Shown: positions 31,929-36,764 of the stretch, in pieces
Layout of the letters: every line of letters begins with the position of its first letter
How positions within the stretch are numbered: position 1 is the first letter of the stretch
Assembly (NCBI GenBank): GCA_910587835.1
Contig: CAJUNQ010000098.1
Coordinates: 1-36,764 of the forward strand
Direction: 5' to 3'
DNA: 36,764 nt
From: an uncultured Oscillospiraceae bacterium
Lineage (GTDB): Bacteria > Bacillota > Clostridia > Oscillospirales > Acutalibacteraceae
Made by a program: the position numbers and the translations under genes
The notes under the pieces: generated by a model
The model's input: the letters and a program-made list of their open reading frames with translations, nothing else
Told to the model about the DNA's origin: nothing
Databases searched by the model: none

Positions 31929-32005
31929 AACCGTAAGCGACGCTCCCGAAGCTCGTCACAGATAAAGCTGACCAGCCCCCAACGGTCTCCACTTACTAAC
32001 ATCAT
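31910..32005 (-). CDS. 31-codon ORF between the tandem units
   Basis: ATG at 32005 to TAA at 31910. The peptide begins MMLVSGDRWGLVSF and contains ICDELRERRLRLSERQA. It starts right after the T-run of unit B and runs into unit A. AGG lies 8 nt upstream but inside the terminator stem, so translation is doubtful. It may be a remnant of a coding 3' end that was duplicated with the unit. I recognise no family. Confidence 0.25.
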   Translation of the reverse strand: MMLVSGDRWGLVSFICDELRERRLRLSERQA

Positions 32006-32040
32006 AAAAGACACCTGCCGCCCAGCAGTTGGGCGACAGG
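32006..32040 (-). terminator. Terminator of repeat unit B, after the GH2 gene
   Basis: CCTGCCGCCCA (32014-32024) pairs with TGGGCGACAGG (32030-32040) with one mismatch. On the minus strand it is followed by TGTCTTTTA. It also ends the GH2 transcript, 100 nt after the stop. Confidence 0.65.
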
Positions 32041-32145
32041 CTTCAAAAGTCAAATGTTCAGGCATACCCTACGGGGCCTGTGCGCAGAGGCTGACGCTTC
32101 TGTCCACAGGCCCTTATTGTATGTACTTGTGCCCGCGTCTCACTC
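32041..32145 (-). ncRNA. Candidate structured RNA, unit B of a tandem pair
   Basis: On the minus strand GGCCTGTG and CACAGGCC form an 8-bp stem around CAGA-(10 nt)-TCTG. A small AGG-CCT hairpin and the terminator at 32006-32040 follow. It starts at the last codon and stop of the GH2 gene (GAGTGA), which is repeated in unit A outside any long gene. It could be a 3' UTR element or a small RNA processed from the GH2 transcript. Confidence 0.45.
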
Positions 32146-34602
32146 GGTGGTAATCACTATCTCTGCGCTCTCGCAGCCCGGGGCGGTGAACCTGGCCCGA
32201 ACCTCCCCTGTAACGCCCAGGCTGCGGACCACGGCCATGACCCGGCCGTCCCAGGTGGAGCAGACCGGGGACTGATAGCTGCCCTCGGTACTGGGGGCGG
32301 CCGAGCCAAAGCCCAGCAGAACCCCCGGCCCCTCTACCTCCACAGCGACCTCCTTTTGCTCCCAGCGGTTCCAGTTTCCGGCAGCGTCGGTCAGGTCGGC
32401 GGTGATAAACGCCAAGCCCTGCCCTCCGGCGGAAATCGTCTCCCGGTCCGCTGTCAGCCGCAGGGCAGCGGCAGGGCCGGCGGTGGTCAGGGTGTCCCGG
32501 CCCACCTCCACGCCATTCTCATAGGCTATAGCAGTGAGCTGGCCCGGCTGGTATTCCACCTGGAACAGAGTGGTAAGGCGTTCCAGCTCCCCGGCCTTTT
32601 TGCGGCCCAGAGACTGCCCGTTCAAAAGCAGCTCCACCTCGCCGCACCGGGCCAGCACCCGCACCCACACCGGCTTGCCCTCATACCCCGGGAAGGTCCA
32701 GGAGGCCAGACAGTCTGCGTATTTCCAGCCGTTATAGTCAAAGGACATGCCATGCCGGTCCGCCCGCTCCACTGCCAGACAGGGCCCCTTGCCCAGGCCA
32801 AAGGCCAGCTCCCGCAAAAAGCTCACGGGCCTGCGGCTGGCGTTCAGGTCAATGTCTCCGCAGTAGGCCAGCCGGTCCGGCCAGCCCCCCTGAATCCTGG
32901 TGAACTCGCTGTTATAATGGGGAATGCCGATACCGGCCTCTCCCAGATAGTCATAGCCGGTCCAGGTGAAGTCGCCGATCACATGGTGGCAGCGTTCCAC
33001 AATCTCCCACAGCCGGGCGATTTCCGGCGGATAGGTCTCGCTGCCCACCACCACCCGGTCCGGGTGGTTCTGATGCTCCAGCTCGTGCCGGGCCGTCAGA
33101 TAATTGTACCCCACCACGTCCACAGCAGAGGCAGCGGGCTCCACCCGGTCCGTCAGAATATCCATCACCGAGAAGGCGTCCATATCCTGCTGGCCCGCGC
33201 TGCCCATCAGCTGGTTCAGCTCCTCGGCCCCGGCGCTCTCCGCCTGGGGCTCTGCCGGCGGCTCGTGCTTCATCATCTCGCCAATGTCCGGCACGTCCGC
33301 CACAGCCAAAAGGCCGTTGAGCCCAAAGGTGCTGTACCGGGTGGGGTCCTGCCTGCGCAGCTCCTCCGCGATGCGCTGGTTCAGCTCCCAGCCGGAGACC
33401 CGGCCAATCTCAGGAATCTCATTGCCGGTGCTGTACATTATCACACAGGGGTGGTTGTAGTCCTTGTCCACCATCTGTTCCAGCACCGCCTCCCAGCTGT
33501 TCTGAAAGTCCAGCCCAAAGTCGCCGGTGTTCATGGGCACGTTCCACATGTCCGACAGCTCGTCCATCACCAGAATGCCCACCTCATCGCAGGCCTTCAG
33601 CAATGCGGGCCCGGCCGGGTGATGGGCGCTGCGGATGGCGTTGAAGCCCGCCGCTTTCAGGTTCCTCATGCGGAAGCGTTCCGCGTCCAGAAAGCTGGCC
33701 GCGCCGATCACGCCGTTGTCGTGGTGGATGCAGGCCCCCCGCAGCTTGGTCTCCACTCCGTTGACCCGCAGCCCCTGCCGGGCGTCCAGAGCCAAGGTGC
33801 GGATGCCGGCGCGGTCCTCCCACTGGTCCACAATGGCGCTGCCGTCCCGCAGGGTCAGGCGGCAGGTGTAAAGGGCCGGGGCCTCCGGCGACCAGAGGAC
33901 AGGGGCGTCCAGGGTGAGCTGGGTGTGCCAGCGGTTCTCCCCCTCCCTGGCGACAGCCGTCTGCAAAACCGTCTCCGCCGCCACCCTGCCGTCCGGGTCA
34001 AAGAGCCTGGCCTCCAGAGTAAGACGCTGGGGCTGAAGCAAGTTATGGGCCAGCCTTCCCTCCAGGCGCAGCAATGCGTAGCCCTCCTCCAAAGAGACTG
34101 TAGTGACCCGCTGCTTCCCCGGTACAAACCAGGTTTTGCCCCCTTGCAGCAGCCACACGTCCCGATAAATGCCCGACCCGGGATACCACCGGGAGGAACG
34201 CTCGTCGTTAAGGGCCAGCACCTTCAGGGTGTTCTCCCGGCCATATTGCAGGTAAGGGTCCAGGCAGACCGTAAAGCCGGTGTAGCCGTAGGCGTTCCCC
34301 CCGATGAAATGGCCGTTGAGGTACACCATCGCCCGGCGCATAACGCCCTCAAATTCTACCATGACTGTCTCCTGCTCCCATTCCGCAGGGGCCGGGAAGG
34401 TCTTGAGATAGGTATAGCATTTTGCGGGGTAAAAGCCGTACTGGGCGCCGCTGGGGCTGCCGGGGTCCCGTTCCTCCTCAATCATGGCGTCGTGGGGCAG
34501 GGTGACAGGCCGGGCCTCGTTACTGGGGGCAAAGATGGCGTCAAAAGGGCCCTCCATGCCGCTGCGAATGGTCCAACCATAGTTGAATTGTGTTTTTCTC
34601 AT
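32140..34602 (-). CDS. Glycoside hydrolase family 2, beta-galactosidase-like
   Basis: An 820-residue retaining glycosidase. There is a sugar-binding jelly roll (about 1-165), an Ig-like domain, and a TIM barrel (about 280-590) with acid/base Glu395 (YSTGNEIPE) and nucleophile Glu522 (VVVGSETYPPEI). C-terminal Ig-like domains follow from about 600. LRGACIHHDNGVIG and FNAIRSAHHP are standard GH2 motifs. There is no signal peptide, so it acts on imported sugars. The substrate could be a beta-galactoside or another beta-glycoside; nearby transporters are absent, so it is left open. GGGAGG lies 6 nt before the ATG. A TATGAT upstream may be a -10, without a good -35. The gene stands alone among repeats, so it may be acquired. 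Confidence 0.88.
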   Translation of the reverse strand: MRKTQFNYGWTIRSGMEGPFDAIFAPSNEARPVTLPHDAMIEEERDPGSPSGAQYGFYPAKCYTYLKTFPAPAEWEQETVMVEFEGVMRRAMVYLNGHFIGGNAYGYTGFTVCLDPYLQYGRENTLKVLALNDERSSRWYPGSGIYRDVWLLQGGKTWFVPGKQRVTTVSLEEGYALLRLEGRLAHNLLQPQRLTLEARLFDPDGRVAAETVLQTAVAREGENRWHTQLTLDAPVLWSPEAPALYTCRLTLRDGSAIVDQWEDRAGIRTLALDARQGLRVNGVETKLRGACIHHDNGVIGAASFLDAERFRMRNLKAAGFNAIRSAHHPAGPALLKACDEVGILVMDELSDMWNVPMNTGDFGLDFQNSWEAVLEQMVDKDYNHPCVIMYSTGNEIPEIGRVSGWELNQRIAEELRRQDPTRYSTFGLNGLLAVADVPDIGEMMKHEPPAEPQAESAGAEELNQLMGSAGQQDMDAFSVMDILTDRVEPAASAVDVVGYNYLTARHELEHQNHPDRVVVGSETYPPEIARLWEIVERCHHVIGDFTWTGYDYLGEAGIGIPHYNSEFTRIQGGWPDRLAYCGDIDLNASRRPVSFLRELAFGLGKGPCLAVERADRHGMSFDYNGWKYADCLASWTFPGYEGKPVWVRVLARCGEVELLLNGQSLGRKKAGELERLTTLFQVEYQPGQLTAIAYENGVEVGRDTLTTAGPAAALRLTADRETISAGGQGLAFITADLTDAAGNWNRWEQKEVAVEVEGPGVLLGFGSAAPSTEGSYQSPVCSTWDGRVMAVVRSLGVTGEVRARFTAPGCESAEIVITTE

Positions 34603-34736
34603 AATTACCTCCCGAAATGTGGTAATAATTTAAGGATATCATACCACAAACAAAAGAGATTTGCAGCCAGAGATCTGCCTAGGGCAGGGAAAACAATTTT
34701 GCGATCGCTCCCAAAAAAGGCGGGTAATTTCGCGGT

Positions 34737-34805
34737 CCAGGGGCGTTAGGCCCCTGGTGGGTTCTTAGGGCAAAGCCCTAAGCAGGGGGTGGGACGGAGT
34801 CCCAC
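34737..34805. repeat. Cluster of three tandem GC-rich palindromes
   Basis: CCAGGGGC/GCCCCTGG (34737-34757), CTTAGGGC-AAA-GCCCTAAG (34764-34782) and GTGGGAC-GGA-GTCCCAC (34789-34805): three perfect 7-8-bp stems within 70 nt, with very short loops in the last two. They contain no ORF and no T-run. They resemble REP-like extragenic palindromes. They lie between the GH2 gene and the pair of 164-bp repeats. Confidence 0.7.
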
Positions 34806-34884
34806 GACCTTGCCGGGGTGCGGCGACCTTTGCCGCCGGAGGCTTTCATGTACTCAATATGACAAAATTGATTTGCCTGTGCCT

Positions 34885-35048
34885 AGAGTCTGTTTTAAAA
34901 CTCCGAAACGCCGTCTATTATGCCCCAAAACGGCGCTTTCTGCGTCAAAAATCCTCGAAAGGCGGCAAGCCTTTCTTGCAGTTTTTTCCTTGAAAGCCCT
35001 CGTTTTGGGACAAAAATCCGACATTTCTCCGGTTTTCAAACAGACTCT
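34885..35048. repeat. Structured repeat element, copy 2 (reverse orientation)
   Basis: 164 bp with terminal repeats AGAGTCTGTTTTAAAA (34885-34900) and TTTTCAAACAGACTCT (35033-35048), one mismatch, inside CTAG borders. Its reverse complement aligns with copy 1 along the whole length, including TTTCAAGGAAAAAACTGCAAG and GAGGATTTTTGACGCAGAA. The nested stem is CCCAAAACG/CGTTTTGGG and the central hairpin is GAAAGGC/GCCTTTC. These replace different but equally paired sequences in copy 1. Confidence 0.85.
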
Positions 35049-35212
35049 AGGGCGTGTTCCCGTAAGCGTTCGCACGCGCCTTATCTTCTACGTTGAAAAT
35101 TCTTGAAGTACGCGAGTACATAAGAGCTGCAGGCAGCTCTGCAAATTTTCTCCTTGAATCTGACAAAAATTTACTCCGAAATCCCCATGCTCTGCTTATG
35201 GGAACACGCCCT
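35049..35212. repeat. Structured repeat element, copy 3
   Basis: 164 bp directly abutting copy 2 and sharing its CTAG. The terminal repeats are AGGGCGTGTTCCCGTAAGC (35049-35067) and GCTTATGGGAACACGCCCT (35194-35212), one mismatch. It is more diverged inside, but its reverse complement keeps ATTCAAGGAGAAAA and GAATTTTCAACGTAGAAG. It has its own central hairpin, AGAGCTGC/GCAGCTCT. It ends 9 nt from the stop of the 75-codon ORF. Confidence 0.8.
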
Positions 35213-35221
35213 AGGAAAGCC

Positions 35222-35449
35222 TCACTCCGGGTACACCTCCTCTGTCCAACAGAGATAGGTAACGCTGGCCTTGGCCGTGCCTTTGGACGCCGGGGTTAAA
35301 AACAGCACAGCCCTGCCGCAGCTCCCGTTTTTTGTGAAGGCCTTCTCTACCGCCGTAAGCTTTGCCTCTCCACCCTCCATGTCAACGCCGCATGTATTCC
35401 CCTTTCTCAACTGGTTGATTGTGGCGGTCAGCCGTCGGCGCTGGTCCAT
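35222..35449 (-). CDS. Short ORF resembling the C-terminal module of the SLH protein
   Basis: A 75-residue frame that overlaps the end of the SLH gene by 22 nt. It has no signal peptide and no good ribosome binding site. Its last 50 residues (EGGEAKLTAVEKAFTKNG, then GRAVLFLTPASKGTAKASVT) align by eye with the last 50 residues of the SLH protein (EGSTAKAIVTQSG, then RGVLFFILVPKDVDSAELTR), including a shared TW/CWT end. It is probably the remnant of a duplicated module that was once part of a longer protein, or a coupled small protein. Its stop lies beside repeat copy 3. Confidence 0.45.
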   Translation of the reverse strand: MDQRRRLTATINQLRKGNTCGVDMEGGEAKLTAVEKAFTKNGSCGRAVLFLTPASKGTAKASVTYLCWTEEVYPE

Positions 35450-36621
35450 GTCAGGCGGGTCAGCTCCGCGCTATCCACGTCCTTGGGCACCAGGATAAAG
35501 AACAGGACCCCTCTCAGCTCTGACTCCGGCCTGTAACCGCCCAGCCCGCTTTGGGTGACAATGGCCTTTGCGGTGGAACCTTCAATGGACAGTTCCCCAA
35601 ACTCGCAGTCAAAGTCCAGCCCGGTTTCCACCAGATCGATTACCAGCAGATTGTGTTCCCCAAAGTCCTCCTCCGATACCCCCCGGTCCCAGGGCTGGGG
35701 AACCTTGGTAAACAGGCGCTTATTCTGCTGCCGGTCCGCCAGCAGCCTGGCGTAATCCTCATAGCTGGTGAGGATGTAGGCCTCCCCCTGGTCGGAGCTC
35801 ATGGGGACGGCCTCAGAATCGTCCGGCACAGGGAGTGGGTCCGGAGCAGGAGCCGGATCGGGGTCGGGCTCCGGTTCAGGCTGGGGAAGGCTCTCCTCAT
35901 AGATGTACTTCGCCCGGGGCGTTTTCGTGCCGTCCACCGGGAAGGTGGCTTTCTCGTACAGCTTGACAAACCACGCAGCGGCCTCCTGCCGGTTCAGCTC
36001 CATGTCAGAGGCCACACAGCCGGGATAACCGATAATGTCATAGCCTGAAATGGCCTTCATATGGTCATAGCACCACGAGGGGAACCAGCAGCCAATTTCG
36101 TCAAAATCCTCCCAGGGCCGGTAAAGGCCATCCTTTTCCACCAGTTGCAGGTACTTGTGGAACACGACGGCCATCTCCCCGCTGGTAACCCGCCGGTTCG
36201 GGGCAAATTTTCCCTTGCCCACACCGCTCATCAGCCCGGTCCGATAGGCCCAGTCCACGGCCTTGGCACAATACAGGGAGGAAGGAACGTCCTCAAAGAT
36301 ATTCCCGGGGGAATTCTCGCACACAAGGCCGGTTTGCTTCTCAAACAGCCGCATCAGCACCTGAGCGGCCTCGCCCCGGGTGAGCTTCCGCCGAGGGGCG
36401 AAGGTGCTGGCCGACGTGCCGGAGAACAGGCCCAGATTGACGGACTCGAGCAAAAAGGGCGTGTAGCTCGGAGACCAGGTAACATCGGTATAGGGCGGGA
36501 AGGGCGGCGGGGTGGGGTCCTCCACAAACCCACAGGCAGCAGAAGCGCTCAGGCCGGTTCCGCTAAAGCTCAGGCACAGGGCCAAAGCAAAGGCCATCAG
36601 ACGGTTCACAGTTTTTTTCAT
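35428..36621 (-). CDS. Secreted SLH-domain protein
   Basis: A 397-residue protein with a signal peptide (MKKTVNRLMAFALALCLSFS, probable cleavage at ASAA). SLH modules follow at about 50-105 (SVNLGLFSGTSASTFAPRRK, LTRGEAAQVLMRL) and 110-165 (AVDWAYRTGLMSGVGKGKFA, VTSGEMAVVFHKYL). A third, weaker one is at about 170-230. A Pro/Asp/Glu linker (PEPEPDPDPAPAPDP) leads to a C-terminal domain of about 120 residues of unknown function. The protein should bind wall polymers. ATG 36621 was chosen because AGGAGC precedes it and the signal peptide begins there; an open extension to 36687 has no such site. It has a similar plan to the SLH protein at 15174, with a different C-terminal domain. Confidence 0.82.
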   Translation of the reverse strand: MKKTVNRLMAFALALCLSFSGTGLSASAACGFVEDPTPPPFPPYTDVTWSPSYTPFLLESVNLGLFSGTSASTFAPRRKLTRGEAAQVLMRLFEKQTGLVCENSPGNIFEDVPSSLYCAKAVDWAYRTGLMSGVGKGKFAPNRRVTSGEMAVVFHKYLQLVEKDGLYRPWEDFDEIGCWFPSWCYDHMKAISGYDIIGYPGCVASDMELNRQEAAAWFVKLYEKATFPVDGTKTPRAKYIYEESLPQPEPEPDPDPAPAPDPLPVPDDSEAVPMSSDQGEAYILTSYEDYARLLADRQQNKRLFTKVPQPWDRGVSEEDFGEHNLLVIDLVETGLDFDCEFGELSIEGSTAKAIVTQSGLGGYRPESELRGVLFFILVPKDVDSAELTRLTWTSADG

Positions 36622-36764
36622 GTTGACAGCTCCTGTTACAATATATTTGCCCCATATATGTGGCAGCCAGCCACAGGCTTGGGACATCTCATGCCAAAGC
36701 TGTTAGAATGGGTAGGCAATGGTCTGATTTACAGCTCCAAGAGCGAAACGCTCGTCAGAAAGTC

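Noticed and set aside
34789..35106. 105-codon ORF across the palindromes and repeat copy 2
   Set aside because: It consists of repeat sequence and has no ribosome binding site.
1..36764. CRISPR arrays, tRNA or rRNA genes, known riboswitches
   Set aside because: No regularly spaced direct repeats, tRNA cloverleaf pattern, rRNA segments or recognisable riboswitch cores were seen on either strand by eye.

Overview
The window looks like chromosome of a GC-rich, Gram-positive Clostridia, most likely an Oscillospiraceae-type gut anaerobe. This is inferred from gene content, not from a marker gene. Supporting content includes a UgtP/MGDG-type glycolipid glycosyltransferase, a VanW-domain lipoprotein, two secreted proteins with SLH modules, a nine-gene V/A-type ATPase operon in Enterococcus-like order, and sigma-A promoters with strong Shine-Dalgarno sites. 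No rRNA, tRNA, CRISPR array or intact transposase gene was seen.

Layout. 1-162 is a structured repeat element. 165-2011 (minus) is an overlapping pair: an AlkD-type DNA glycosylase and a diacylglycerol glucosyltransferase, divergent from a VanW lipoprotein (2347-3978, plus). 4308-9146 (plus) holds glutamine-dependent NAD synthetase, a D-2-hydroxyacid dehydrogenase, a NifS-type cysteine desulfurase and a HAD hydrolase. 9143-9494 holds a probable type I toxin-antitoxin cassette: a 27-residue hydrophobic peptide mRNA facing a convergent antisense RNA, each with a near-consensus promoter. 9642-15059 (plus) is a tightly spaced run: thiI, two acetyltransferase genes (the second carrying compensating frameshifts), an alpha/beta hydrolase, cinA and gluQ. 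15174-16190 is a secreted SLH protein.

16257-25061 (minus) encodes the V/A-type ATPase in the order H-I-K-E-C-F-A-B-D. The proteolipid has the residues that bind sodium in the Enterococcus hirae rotor, so a sodium pump or sodium-driven synthase is likely. 25504-26652 (minus) is a lipoprotein. 27181-31777 (plus) holds pth and mfd, separated by about 0.5 kb with no recognisable gene.

31790-36764 looks accessory. Two diverged tandem copies of a structured, terminator-ended unit follow a GH2 glycoside hydrolase gene. Upstream of that gene come a cluster of GC-rich palindromes, then two more copies of the 164-bp structured repeat, back to back. Last is an SLH-protein gene followed by a short ORF that resembles its own C-terminal module.

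Functional links. NifS probably supplies sulfur to ThiI for 4-thiouridine in tRNA. NadE and the PncC-like half of CinA both touch NAD metabolism. The least explained signals are the toxin-antitoxin cassette, the repeat family with covarying stems, and the tandem RNA-like units after the GH2 gene.
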